A stretch of DNA of 64,000 nt, from the NCBI GenBank assembly GCA_964644075.1, contig CAZXUQ010000005.1, positions 1-64,000 on the forward strand, in the 5' to 3' direction. The translations under genes were made by a program, and so were the position numbers. Origin of the DNA: JAGOMW01 sp964644075. Its GTDB lineage: Bacteria > Patescibacteriota > Gracilibacteria > BD1-5 > UBA2023. Positions 10,097 through 19,690 of the stretch are shown here, piece by piece. Below the pieces are notes generated by a model. It saw only the letters and a list, made by a program, of their open reading frames with translations. It searched no databases and had not been told where the DNA came from. Position 1 is the stretch's first letter, and every line of letters begins with the position of its first letter.

Positions 10097-10516
10097 ATGG
10101 AACAGCAAGAAATAGCATTACTTACAGGTGCATGAGCAATACTTGGAGGAACACTAGCAGTTACATGAGTCGCTTATCTTTTAACTCCGGAGGCACCTCT
10201 CTATGATGTAAATCCTGCTCGAGAAATACAAAAGGAAACTGCTGGAAAAATCGTAAAAATCACTCTCTGAGAATGAGCCGTATGTCATACAGATGAAAAA
10301 GGAAATTATGTACTTACCTTACCGAATGCATCAAAGATCGATACTGGCAGTAAAGTTACGACGGTTAATGCAAAACAAGTATGAGTATATGTAGGCGCAA
10401 CTACGGTTGGCAAGGGAATAAAAGTGGGAATCTGGAGAGATCCAGAAGAAGTTTGTGATATGTATACCAGGACAACTTCTAACGTACTCAGTTGATACGC
10501 TTTAAACAATAAATAA
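10097..10516 (+). CDS. Hypothetical membrane-anchored protein, 139 aa
   Basis: The N-terminus is a short acidic segment followed by one hydrophobic helix (residues about 6-28, rich in Gly and Ala, several coded by TGA). The rest is a small beta-rich domain (KIVKITLGEGAVCHTDEKG, VGVYVGATTVGKGIKVGIW). It probably sits outside the membrane. The stop codon overlaps the next ATG (TAATG), so it is likely coupled to the methyltransferase. Family not recognised. Confidence 0.6.
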
Positions 10517-11763
10517 TGTCTCTCTACGCCTTCACCCTCGGTCGCGAATGGAAGCTCTCGCTTGCGGAGCTTTTTTCGATATTCGGAGAGTCGCACTATC
10601 ATTCACACTCTGAGGAGATCGCTCTATTTCATGTCGAGAAGGCACCAGAGGAAATGCGCGAAATATTTGCTTCGATCGGCGGATCGATCCGTCTCATCGA
10701 ACTCATAGCTGAGACTGATGAGAAACGCTTCCCGACTGATGTGATCAGAGAAATACGAGCACAGGGAAAAGATGGAAAGATGAACTTTGCCCTCGGGGCC
10801 TATGGGCTCGAGTATCGGCTCTCAGATATCGGTCTACGGATCAAAAAAACTCTCTCCGATGAGGGAGTATCTGCGCGCCTCGTCAATCGAGAAAATAGTA
10901 ATATCGTGAGTGCTGTATTTAAATGAGAAAAACTCGGAAAAACATGACTCGAGTACAATATCGTCAAAATGGGAGAACTATATCACCTCGGTGTGACTCT
11001 TGCCTGTCAGGATATCGATGCCTATACTCGTCGAGATACTGGGAAGTCTCGCGATATGGTGGTCGGGATGATGCCGCCGAAGCTTGTCGATATGATGATC
11101 CATCTCGCGAACGCGACTGATACAACCAAACGTCTCTATGATCCATTTTCCTGACTCGGGACGACTCTCATCGAGTGACTCAATATGGGATACACCTCTC
11201 TCATCGGAAGCGATATATCTCCAGACATGGTCCGTGCATCTCAGTCGAGTGTCGATACATTTGTCAGTGAGGAAAGTGTCTGGCACGAGCGAATTCGCAA
11301 AGCCTGAGGAACTCCAAGAAGAGATTTTCGTAACCTCACTATCGATATTTTCGAACTCGATGCGAGTCGCATATTTCGCCACTTCGAGGACAAGAAACTT
11401 GCCAATACCATCATTGTCAGCGAGGGTTATCTCGGTGAAATCATGCAGAAAAAAGATATCACCCTCGATCGTGTAAAAACAGAGCGAGCCAAGCTCATGC
11501 GTATTTATGACTCATTTTTTCATGGGCTGCGAAATCTCGATTTCGATGGTACTATAGTCATGACATTTCCCTTCTGGGATATCCATGGTACGTACTCATA
11601 CTTCACAGAGATCTATGATGTGATCGAGGATAGTGGCTTCACGATCGTATCGCTCCTCCCTCCACGTATGGAACTCTCGACTCGCAAGTGAAGCCTCCTC
11701 TACAAACGTCCAGGACAAAATGTCGGACGCGAAGTCATAAAAATACGACCAAAGAAGAACTAA
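10516..11763 (+). CDS. Trm11/UPF0020-like RNA methyltransferase
   Basis: The 415-residue product carries an N-terminal THUMP-like segment (residues about 1-135) and a C-terminal Rossmann methyltransferase. The SAM loop is DPFSGLGTTLIEG and the catalytic motif IV position reads SEGYLGE, a variant of the DPPYG seen in tRNA guanine-N2 methyltransferases. An ARRDTGKSRDM-like region precedes the SAM loop, as in Trm11/TrmG10 relatives. TGA codes the second Gly of the SAM motif. The likely target is a tRNA or rRNA guanine. It overlaps the upstream gene by 1 nt and precedes a DciA-like gene by 1 nt. Confidence 0.75.
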
Positions 11764-11764
11764 T

Positions 11765-12064
11765 ATGCAAAAAATCAATCTTGCACATCATGAGCGAAAT
11801 CCAGACTACTATGATCGGGAGAGAGATATACTTACAGCTCTCGCATGGAATGGTGTGAGAAAAACACTCCAAGAAGCAGGGAGACAAGAACTTTTCACCT
11901 ATATCAAGAGTGTGAGACTTACCGATGTATCTATCGTCATCACTACAGGTAAGCCAATTGCTAATGCGGAATTGAAGCTCTATCGAGAAAAGCTTCTCGA
12001 AAATATGAATACTAGTCTTGCTGCGATGAAGGGAGTGAAGCGGGAAAAGCTACGTCTCATGTAA
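11765..12064 (+). CDS. DUF721/DciA-like small protein
   Basis: The 99-residue product has a C-terminal stretch (TDVSIVITTGKPIANAELKLYREKLLENMN) like the DUF721 fold, in which a strand pair and an E-L-x-L-x-x-x-x-x-L helix recur. DciA proteins load replicative helicase, but the similarity here is weak. It begins 1 nt after the methyltransferase gene. Its last 53 bp overlap the end of the convergent HD-domain gene, so both proteins are encoded by the same DNA there. Confidence 0.5.
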   Translation: MQKINLAHHERNPDYYDRERDILTALAWNGVRKTLQEAGRQELFTYIKSVRLTDVSIVITTGKPIANAELKLYREKLLENMNTSLAAMKGVKREKLRLM

Positions 12065-12899
12065 ACTCTGATTTTCGTTTCTTCAGCTTGCTCATTCACT
12101 GTTTCAGTAGTTCTAGGAGATCACTTCTTCAGAAAGTTTCTGCTTTTTTTATATAAACCTCAGTAGAAATGAGATTTTTTTCTATATATTCAATATCTAC
12201 ACCCGAAAGATCATCAAGATTATCGAGCCTATCAGCAACCTTAATCTCGAAATCTCTCTCGATTAAAAGAGCGATCATCCATAAAAATTGGTAATTTTGG
12301 TAATCTCTTAGATTTTCAAAACTATAGGTTAATCAAAGAGTCTGAAGATAAGTAAAGAGTTCTGACTGGCTCAGTACTTGATCTTGAGAAAAATTTTTTT
12401 TAAAAAACGCAGAGAGGAGATACTGTATATGTTCTAAACCCCTTCAATATCACTGAAAAAAAAGTTCTGGACTTCGAATAATTGCACGAACATAGTTCGT
12501 ATAAATATCTGTCATTATATTTGAACTTGGCTTTGATAGTCATAGTACACGAAAATATATAGAAGAATCTGTAAATTTTTTACGTATCTCACTGATATAT
12601 TCGGGATGGTCTTCAATCGTATCGTGGAGAATGGCGACGATAACATCATTAGCATCTACGAGGTGTTCTTTCGTGATACTGAGAAATCTGATTACTGTAC
12701 GTTCTATATGTTCTATATATGGTCTTCCGTCTCATCTTTTTTGTCCCGTATGAGCACAAATTGCTATGCTATAGGCTTTCTCTATTTTTACTTTTTCATC
12801 TTGTGTAAAGTTTTTACATTTTTCATGCAAAAAAATACCCTTAAGAAAAGATTTTGCTCATTCAGTAAATTCAAAAGTTCACTCTTTGTATTTATCCAC
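12012..12899 (-). CDS. RelA/SpoT-like HD-domain hydrolase
   Basis: With TGA as glycine a 295-residue protein emerges. It contains the HD_4 arrangement of alarmone hydrolases: H50 in AHTGQKRGDGRPYIEH, H92-D93 in AILHDTIED, and a distal KVADRLDNLDDL. No synthetase, TGS or ACT domain is present, so the predicted role is a small ppGpp-type hydrolase, or another nucleotide phosphohydrolase. No ATG is available near the N-terminus; GTG at 12897-12899 is chosen because a strong promoter ends 21 nt upstream. The 3' end overlaps the convergent DciA-like gene. Confidence 0.7.
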
Positions 12900-12920
12900 A
12901 GGTAAGAATAATGGATTATT

Positions 12921-12948
12921 ACTATAATTTTTATATTTTACTTGTCAA
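12921..12948 (-). promoter_or_regulatory. Promoter of the HD-domain gene
   Basis: On the minus strand, consensus TTGACA (12943-12948), a 16-nt spacer and TATAGT (12921-12926). Confidence 0.7.
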
Positions 12949-13034
12949 TTTTATTTTTGACTTTATATTTATTTTTTTCATAAATACACTCTTCTCTTTT
13001 TTGCTTTTTTTCTCCTTTTCCCTATCATAGAGCC

Positions 13035-14045
13035 ATGCCTATCGAGTCCGTGAAACCCGACATCACCCGTATCGTAAAACCAGAGCAACGAGAAGAAGAA
13101 ATCGTCTCCGAGATATCACTGCGCCCCCGCAGTCTCGCGGAATACATCGGACAAAAGCAGATGAAAGCACACCTCTCTGTCTCGATCGAGAGTGCGAAAA
13201 TCCGCAAATCTCCGCTCGAACACATCCTCTTCTACGGTCCACCTGGCCTCGGAAAGACGACGATCGCGAGTGTGATTGCTCATGAGATGGCAGCTCCGAT
13301 CAAGCATACGAGTGGTCCTGCGATCGAAAAACAATCCGACATAGTTTCTCTCCTCACGTCTCTCACAGAGGGTGAAATCCTCTTTATCGATGAGATCCAC
13401 CGCCTGCGACCTCAGATCGAGGAAATCCTCTACTCGGCGATGGAGGACTTCCAGATCGATATCATGATCGGATCTGGGACAGGTGCGACGAGCGTGAAGA
13501 TGGATATACCGAAATTTACTCTCATCGGTGCGACGACCCGTCTTTCTGCGCTCTCTGCACCACTGCGGGATCGATTTGGGAATGTGATGAAACTAGATTT
13601 TTATCATGAAGATGAGCTCACTGAGATTACGAGACGATCATTTTCACTTCTCGGAGATAGCGATATCTCTCACGACGCACTCCGATCTATCGCGAGCAGA
13701 TCTCGTGGGACTCCTCGCATCGCTAACCGATATGTGAAGATCCTTCGTGACTATGCGACGATCGGTCGAGCGATCTCGACAGCGAAAGAGTGTCAGGCGA
13801 TTTTTGAGAGTTTTTGAGTCGATAGTCATGGGCTTGATATCTTGGATCGCCAGCTCCTCACACACTTGGTCGAGTCATTTGGCGGGCGCCCCGTCGGACT
13901 CTCGACTCTCGCATCGATGATCGGAGAGGAGGTCGCGACGATCGAAGATGTCGTCGAACCATACCTCCTCCAGATCGGATTCCTCGAGCGGACTCCGCGT
14001 GGTCGCCAGATCACGAAAAAGGGGGAAGATTACCTAAGGAAATAG
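13035..14045 (+). CDS. ruvB: Holliday junction branch migration ATPase RuvB
   Basis: The 336-residue product is a full RuvB: N-terminal LRPRSLAEYIGQ, Walker A GPPGLGKTT, Walker B LFIDEIHR, sensor 1 LIGATTR, arginine-finger region PLRDRFGN, and a C-terminal winged helix (GGRPVGLSTLA, EPYLLQIGFLERTPRGR). It drives branch migration of Holliday junctions with RuvA. Only one TGA is present (ESFGVDS). RuvA and RuvC are not in the window, but ruvX, recG and recA are. Length is typical. Confidence 0.97.
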
Positions 14046-14078
14046 TAATCACTTCTTCACACGACGCATCACTGGGGT

Positions 14079-14146
14079 TTGGGGTGGCAATGATGTGCAA
14101 ATCAAGTATCGAGAATGAACGCGTGAAGGCTCCGTTGCCACCCCAA
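14079..14146. repeat. Intergenic 12-bp inverted repeat with 44-nt loop
   Basis: TTGGGGTGGCAA at 14079-14090 is the perfect complement of TTGCCACCCCAA at 14135-14146. It fills most of the ruvB-folD intergenic space and could be a palindromic mobile repeat or a structured RNA. No coding frame is evident inside. Confidence 0.7.
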
Positions 14147-14154
14147 GACCTTTG

Positions 14155-14178
14155 GTTACTTTCGGTCACGAAAGTAAC
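14155..14178. repeat. Perfect 10-bp hairpin
   Basis: GTTACTTTCG at 14155-14164, loop GTCA, then CGAAAGTAAC at 14169-14178. It lies just after the larger inverted repeat and 25 nt before folD. There is no T-run, so a standard terminator is unlikely. Confidence 0.7.
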
Positions 14179-14203
14179 ATAAACTATAATATAATAAAAC
14201 CTC

Positions 14204-15043
14204 ATGATCCTCTCCTGAACTACCGTCGCTGCTCACATCCTCGAAAATATCAAAAATCAGATTACCTATTCTCCGACTGGTGCTGATAAACCGATGCTCG
14301 CTGTAGTCCTCGTAGGAGACAACCCTGCGTCTCTCGCATATATTCGCATGAAGGAAAAACGTGCCCGCGAGGTCGGGATGGGATTTGGACTCTATCGTTT
14401 TGATCCGAACATCTCTCAAACAGAACTCGAGGAAGAGGTGAGATCACTCTCGCGTGACGATCGTATCCATGGTATCATCGTCCAGGCTCCACTTCCTGCT
14501 CATATCGATCGTTATGCCGTGACGGAGTGCATCGAGGCGAGTAAAGATGTCGATGGATTTACGCGTACACAGATAGGAAATATGTTCCTCGGACATGATG
14601 GACTCTGGAGCTGTACACCCAAGGGTATCATGACCCTCCTCCATCACTATCAGATAGATGTCCGCGGGAAGCATGTCGTCGTACTCGGACGGTCCAACAT
14701 CGTCGGAAAACCTATGGCACTCATGCTCATCAATGCATGAGCAACCGTAACGAGCTGTAATAGCACCACCAAACACCTCTCTGAAAAAATAAAAAATGCA
14801 GATATCATCATCTCTGCTGTCGGTCATCCTGGTCTTATCACTCGTGATATGGTCACACCTGACTCTATCATCATCGATGTAGGCAATACCTTCGTGGGTG
14901 GAGTTGCTCGTGGTGATACCGACTACGATGATCTCGTGGACTATGTGAGAGCGATCACTCCGACTCCTGGTGGCGTCGGACCGATGACCGTCGCTACTCT
15001 CATCGAGAATACGTGGAAGGCGTATAGTGAGAGAAAGTGCTAA
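14204..15043 (+). CDS. folD: Bifunctional methylene-THF dehydrogenase/cyclohydrolase
   Basis: The 279-residue product carries FolD signatures: MLAVVLVGDNPASLAYIRMKEKRA with the catalytic lysine of the YxxxK pair, the IIVQAPLP segment, DVDGFT, the NADP-binding VVVLGRSNIVGKPMA and the closing TPTPGGVGPMTVATL. It interconverts 5,10-methylene- and 10-formyl-tetrahydrofolate. TGA appears at codon 5 and in INAGATV, a normal glycine. Length is standard. No other folate gene is nearby. Confidence 0.96.
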
Positions 15044-15130
15044 TTTCTTGCATTCTTCTGGAGAAATATATAATCTCGAAGCTCCTAGTCCATCTAGGAG
15101 CTAGGAGTTAATTCTTAACCCCCTCATACT

Positions 15131-15241
15131 ATGAGGCAACTCCTTTACTTGATATTTCTCTTCTTCGGGAGAGAAATCGTTATTCGCTCTCGGCGAGTGA
15201 CAGGTCGGACTCGGAGAAAACTTCTTCGCCAGTACCGATAA
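15131..15241 (+). CDS. Possible 36-aa arginine-rich peptide inside the RNA locus
   Basis: The frame from ATG 15131 encodes a hydrophobic start (MRQLLYLIFLFFG) and an Arg-rich tail, and uses no TGA. Its ATG is buried in the CCTCAT/ATGAGG stem, so translation would need that helix to open. CGG and CGC codons are more frequent than in neighbouring genes, which argues against coding. It is listed as an alternative reading of the RNA locus. Confidence 0.25.
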   Translation: MRQLLYLIFLFFGREIVIRSRRVTGRTRRKLLRQYR

Positions 15242-15244
15242 CAG

Positions 15245-15272
15245 AAAAAGACCCTTGCAGGGGTCTTTTTCT
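15245..15272 (+). terminator. Intrinsic terminator of the RNA locus
   Basis: AAAAAGACCC and GGGTCTTTTT arms with a short loop, followed by T and C. Confidence 0.9.
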
Positions 15273-15363
15273 TTGGAGTTATTTCTTTCTCCTTTACTTG
15301 ATTCCTCTTACGAGGTTGGGTTCATTATATCAGATTTTCTCAGAAATCAAATGTTTTCTCATT

Positions 15364-16464
15364 TTAGAATTTCTCTATCATCCTATCGAGTTTCTCTATA
15401 TTCTCTGTGAGTTCTTGAATGAGTGGTTCAGTGCGTTTCGAGCTGAGGTCGAGGTTTTCTGTTTCCCCGTTTCATCATACTCTCACTTTCACTTTCTTCA
15501 TCTCTTCTTGTGAAGACTCGAGTTCTGTCTTTTTCTTCTCGAGAAATGATCTCAGGGCTATGAGAGGATTTCTGATATCTTCTCTGAGAGAATTGATATA
15601 TTTGGTAGAGTCAAAGAGGTTTCATTTATTGGCTTTCTTTTCTATGATTTCAAGCCTGATGACATACTCGATGATTGTATTGAAGTCTTTTGCTAGAGTA
15701 TCAAATGCATCTGAGAGAGTTCGGAAATTCATATCAGTAGAAAACTCCTTCTCTATCTTTTTACTCTCATCAGAGATACGGGGAGTGAGGGATTGGATCT
15801 TGGATCAGAGATTTCAGAAGGCGTAGAGGGGGTGGAGAGATTCTAAAATAGTGCGTAACAATGAGGCGAGTAAAATACTTCAAAAAAAAGAACCTACTAT
15901 TGGATAAATTACATATAACATATATTCAATTCATGAACCACTACTAAAATCCACTAATGCTTGCATTCAGGCAATAATAAGCATAGGGATTAATATTGGA
16001 GCTAAAATCAGTTGGGATGTTTTTACTCACTTTACTGATTGTTTTATGCTATTTACAGAACTGGCTATAAGGTTAATAATTTTTATTTTATAAATACTTG
16101 ATGTATTTATCTTACCGCTGTCTACTACTGAATGATTATAGAAAATTTTTCAAGTTAAAATATAGTTGAGAAGTCTTTTTCCAAAATATAGTAAAGTCGG
16201 AATGGTTGCTAAATATCCAAGAAGGTAAAATAAGTACTTTACATAATAATTGAGCGACGAGCTCTCAAGTAAAATTGCCAATAACATTGAGATACAAAAA
16301 GCAATAGCCACTGAAATAGAAAGTATAACTGTCGCAATAGTTATACTCGGAAATAAAGATCAAATATTTACTATATCTTTCACAAAAAATCCCCTCCTCT
16401 CCAGCTCTTTCTGCTCGTCTGGCGTGAGTCAATTTATGGTTTTTGTTATAACTTTAGTAGACAT
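15364..16464 (-). CDS. Membrane protein with C-terminal coiled coil, 366 aa
   Basis: The frame on the minus strand starts 6 nt after the polyprenyl synthase gene and ends in TAA. After a short polar start come four hydrophobic segments (residues about 40-68, 72-92, 150-165 and 175-205). A long charged helical tail (residues about 225-366) contains heptad-like stretches such as LEKKKTELESSQEEMKKVKV. Family not recognised. Its position downstream of uppS and the polyprenyl synthase suggests an envelope role, by context only. Confidence 0.65.
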
Positions 16465-16470
16465 ATGTTC

Positions 16471-17343
16471 TTATTTCTCCCTCCTCGTGATATACTCCAC
16501 GATATCAGAGAATTTCGCGGTCTGGAACGAGCTCGCAATATCGAGAAGTGCAAACTCGAGCTCGGCGAGGAGCGTCTTTGCTCGCTCTATACCCATGAAC
16601 GCGACAATCCCCTTCCCTTTCGCGACATCTTTTCCGACGAGTTTTCAGACAGTGGCCTCATCACCCTCATAGTCGAGGATATCATCTCGTACCTGGAACG
16701 CTCGTCCCATCAGTACGCCGAACCAGCGAAATCGGTCGATCGTCGTCTGATCTTGCATCCCTCCGAGGATCGCTCCGACGAGGAGAGAAGCAGATATGAG
16801 TCGTCATGTTTTCTCATCGTGGAGACGGATGATGTCTTTTTGCTCCATGCTCATATGGTCAGAGAGGACATCACGGACCTGTCCACGTACCATCCCCATA
16901 TCACCGATCGCATTCGCTATCTCAGAGATAACTCGTGTATCCCCCGAGAGTGCGAGACACTCGATCCCCATAGACTGAAGAGCGTCTCAGACGAGTATAC
17001 CTGTGGATTCTCCGTATTTTTTCCAGACGGTGAGTTGTCCACGACGGAACTCATCATTGTCCATCGATGGGAGATCATCATGGACGAGTGAGTAGGCATG
17101 GATAAGCTCGAGTCCCAGAAGGTATGGGAGGATCGCATCTCATGGGAGCCCCATCACTTCCTCGTACATGATCATCGCGAGGATCGGACGGATACGCTTC
17201 CCTTCTCCCTCGACTGCATAGCGAAGAGCTTCTTGGAACTCTTTTTCCCGAGGAGAGACGATTTCTGTGTATCGCGCGTCAAAATACTCCTTGAGAGCAA
17301 GATTCACTTTTTCTTGATATGCTGGGTACCAGTCTTTGATCAT
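16471..17343 (-). CDS. Polyprenyl diphosphate synthase
   Basis: The 290-residue product has both aspartate-rich motifs of trans-isoprenyl diphosphate synthases: first DDLPSMD within LIHAYSLVHDDLPSMDND, second DDILDYE. It also has GKRIRPILAM near the N-terminus and GRLISASLLVGAI. The residues before the first motif (HAYSLVHDD) suggest a short-chain enzyme such as farnesyl or geranylgeranyl diphosphate synthase. It would supply the allylic primer for UppS encoded immediately upstream. Several TGA glycines are present, and 56 nt separate the two genes. Confidence 0.92.
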
Positions 17344-17399
17344 AAGAGACGAATTAATACAAATCTACCACAACTAGAAAAAAAAATCAATTTCTTGCT

Positions 17400-18092
17400 C
17401 TATTTTCCGAAATTTCTTTTCGTTTGACTATAGTGTTCGATACATTTCTCGAATTCCGCATGAGAAAAATCCGGCCAGAGAAGGTGAGAAAAAAAGTATT
17501 CACTATATGCTGACTGATAGAGAAAATAGCCTGAGTGACGCTCTGCTCCTCAGGTACGGACGATGAGATCTGGTGGAGGAAAATTCCCTGTATCGAGAAA
17601 TGGGAGAAATTTCTTTTCGTCCAGGTCGCGGATATCGTGTCACTCGAGAATATAGCGTTTCACTCCACGGATAATCTCATCTTGACCACTATAGGCGATC
17701 GCGAGGATCACAGTCATGCTCTCGTGGTCTCGGGTCGCATCCATAGCATCGAGGAGACTCGTACGGATATCGAGTGGGAGGAGCCAGAGATCTCATACAG
17801 CAGTGAGTCGTATCTTTTTCTCATGAGCGAGTGAGAGAAGTTTCCCAAATATCGATCGAAATACATCAAAAATCCCCTCGAGCTCATCCTCTGATCGTTC
17901 TGTAATATTTTCCTTTGAGAGAGCCCAAAAACTCACAAAAGGAATATGAGCGTCATGACACCACTCGATCACCTCTTCGAATTTTTTCCCTCCATGTTCA
18001 TGTCCGATTTTAGCGATATTTCCGAGTTTTTTTGCCCATCGGCGGTTCCCATCCATGATAAAGCCGATATGTGTGAGGGGTGTTGTTTGCAT
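17400..18092 (-). CDS. uppS: Undecaprenyl diphosphate synthase (cis-prenyltransferase)
   Basis: The 230-residue product shows the UppS signatures: FIMDGNRRWAKK near the N-terminus, GHEHGGKKFEEVIEWC, FSKEN-type SFWALSKEN, and the C-terminal VRTGGAERHSGYFLYQSAYSEYFF and LLWPDF. It condenses isopentenyl diphosphate onto farnesyl diphosphate to make the C55 lipid carrier for peptidoglycan. A TGA encodes the first Gly of RTGG, where most family members have S or G. It forms an operon with the polyprenyl synthase gene downstream. Confidence 0.95.
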
Positions 18093-18127
18093 GAGTGGAA
18101 TTATAGAGGAAGTAGGGAAAAAACCAA

Positions 18128-18154
18128 AAAAATCTCCCCAAAACGGAGAGATAT
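18128..18154 (-). terminator. Intrinsic terminator of the RRM gene
   Basis: On the minus strand, ATCTCTCCG and GGGGAGAT arms around a TTTT loop, followed by a long T-run. It separates the RRM gene from uppS. Confidence 0.8.
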
Positions 18155-18172
18155 TTTATTTTCGAAATATGA

Positions 18173-18424
18173 TTAGACGCGTGGACGAGCTTCGTTTACA
18201 GCGATAGCACGACCCATAACATCTTTTCCATTCATTGCTGCGACGACTTTTTCGACATCAGCTTCATCGACATCGACAAAGAGAAAACCTTTTTTACGAC
18301 CAGTATCACGGTCCATAGGCCAGAAAAAATCAAGAACAGGAGCTACCTCCTCGAACATAGCACGAAACTCTTCAGCTTCGATACGAAATGGAACATTCCC
18401 GACAAATAAGCGCTTAGCACTCAT
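18173..18424 (-). CDS. RRM-type RNA-binding protein
   Basis: The 83-residue product is essentially one RNA recognition motif: RNP2 LFVGNVPF at the start, RNP1 KKGFLFVDV in the middle, and a C-terminal GRAIAVNEARPR strand. Such single-RRM proteins (Rbp type) occur in cyanobacteria and CPR and are often linked to cold response or mRNA handling. The start at 18424 is chosen because it begins the fold; an upstream in-frame ATG at 18481 would add 19 unrelated residues. A promoter about 80 nt upstream leaves an 80-nt leader. Confidence 0.88.
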   Translation of the reverse strand: MSAKRLFVGNVPFRIEAEEFRAMFEEVAPVLDFFWPMDRDTGRKKGFLFVDVDEADVEKVVAAMNGKDVMGRAIAVNEARPRV

Positions 18425-18504
18425 AGGATAAAAGAGTAGAAAATAAACTGCCGGCACCACTCTTTGACTCCATGAGCACAAAAAGGATACAATTCGACAT
18501 GCGT

Positions 18505-18531
18505 ATTATATCCTCTTTTGTTGGATTGCAA
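18505..18531 (-). promoter_or_regulatory. Promoter of the RRM gene
   Basis: Minus strand TTGCAA (18526-18531), a 15-nt spacer and a perfect TATAAT (18505-18510). The box lies just beyond the stop of the LysM-CHAP gene. Confidence 0.65.
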
Positions 18532-18537
18532 AATTTT

Positions 18538-19650
18538 TTAGTCTACATAGATATATCCATCGATCGTAGCATCGTCTATTGGTACTTTTCGGATAGTTAC
18601 TTCATTGATTTTTCGGTAGTTCATATCCTTCACGATGACGTAGTCGTCGGTGACATCTGCGACGATACCCACATGTCCATAGTAGCGGTTATATCCTCGA
18701 CCTGAGAACTGGATGATTGCTCCTGGAATTGGTTTTTGTCCGACTTTTGCTCAGGCAGCCTTCGCATTTCTCATCCAGGCATTCGCGTTTCCTCGCCATG
18801 TGACACTCTTATTTTGTGCGACATACCATGTACAGTTCCCCCAGGCAAATCCACGGGATAGACCAGTATACTTCACGAGGTATCGGGATTTGAGCCCTGT
18901 AGCACTATCTATGACGGTAGGCTTCGTTGCAGGAGTCTGTGTCGGAACTGGCTTCAGTGTAGTATTTGATGATGTTTTCTTTTCTGGAGTGAGTTTTTCT
19001 ACTATTTTACGAGCAGCTCACGGGATCATGAGATCCATACCCTTTCGGATAGATGCCGCATCGCGAAGTCAGTTGATGCGGACGATATCATCTGGATCAA
19101 CCCCATAGTGTGCTGCGATCTCTGAGATCGTATCCCCCGAGACCACTGTATGGATCACTCATGAGACTGGTGGGATACGCAGAGTCATACCTGGTGTGAG
19201 ACTATCACTCGCAGAGAGATCGTTTGCCCAGAGGATCGTATCGACTGATACACCATATCGACTGGCGATACGAGAGAGCGTATCTCATGCCTGGACGACA
19301 TGCGTTTTTGCCTTTTGAACTCACGCTTCTTCTTGTTTTTTTTCTTGCTCGATACTTCCTCGAGATGAGGTATCAAAATCTGTACTGATGAGACCATTGG
19401 AACCGATATATGAGCCATTTCTATCGGTATCACCTCCATAGGCAGTGATGATCGTTGATTCATCATAATCGCCTGCCGATACCTCATAGTCTGTACCGAG
19501 TACAGAAAGTGAAGGATAAATCGGTAAAATAACGATTATCGCGAGAGTAAACCACTGAAACTTTCGGAACGTCTCCCATGCAGAATATGTTTTGAGATTA
19601 TTCCGCAGGGCTCGACTGAGTCGAGCTCGAGTATTCAGATTTGGTGTCAT
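18538..19650 (-). CDS. LysM-CHAP cell wall hydrolase
   Basis: The 370-residue product has an N-terminal membrane anchor or uncleaved signal (residues about 28-50), a linker, and two LysM repeats (HVVQAGDTLSRIASRYGVSV and HTVVSGDTISEIAAHYGVDP). A CHAP domain ends it, with catalytic Cys in WGNCTWYVA and His in YYGHVGIVADV. CHAP enzymes are amidases or endopeptidases that cut peptidoglycan, and LysM binds glycan strands. TGA gives glycines in both LysM repeats (QAGDT, INGLR). It is probably involved in wall turnover or division. Confidence 0.9.
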
Positions 19651-19690
19651 CGAGTTTTTTTAGGACTAAACACGCCTATCAGAAGACAGA

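Larger units (their letters stand above)
15069..15273 (+). ncRNA. Candidate structured RNA locus (promoter to terminator)
   Basis: A TATAAT at 15069-15074, with TTGC-type -35 sequence about 15 nt upstream, is followed by dense stem-loops. These are 15080-15102 (9 bp, loop TCCAT), 15103-15144 (outer AGGAGTT/AACTCCT enclosing CCTCAT-ACT-ATGAGG), 15154-15177 (10 bp capped by a cUUCGg tetraloop) and GGCGA/TCGCC at 15192-15230. A strong terminator closes it at 15245-15270. The length, near 190 nt, would suit a 6S-like or regulatory RNA, but no known family motif is recognised. Confidence 0.5.

Noticed and set aside
15131..15241. Confident small ribosomal-type protein from the Arg-rich frame
   Set aside because: The ATG is buried in a stable stem, codon use differs from neighbours, and the surrounding bases look like structured RNA; kept only as a low-confidence alternative.
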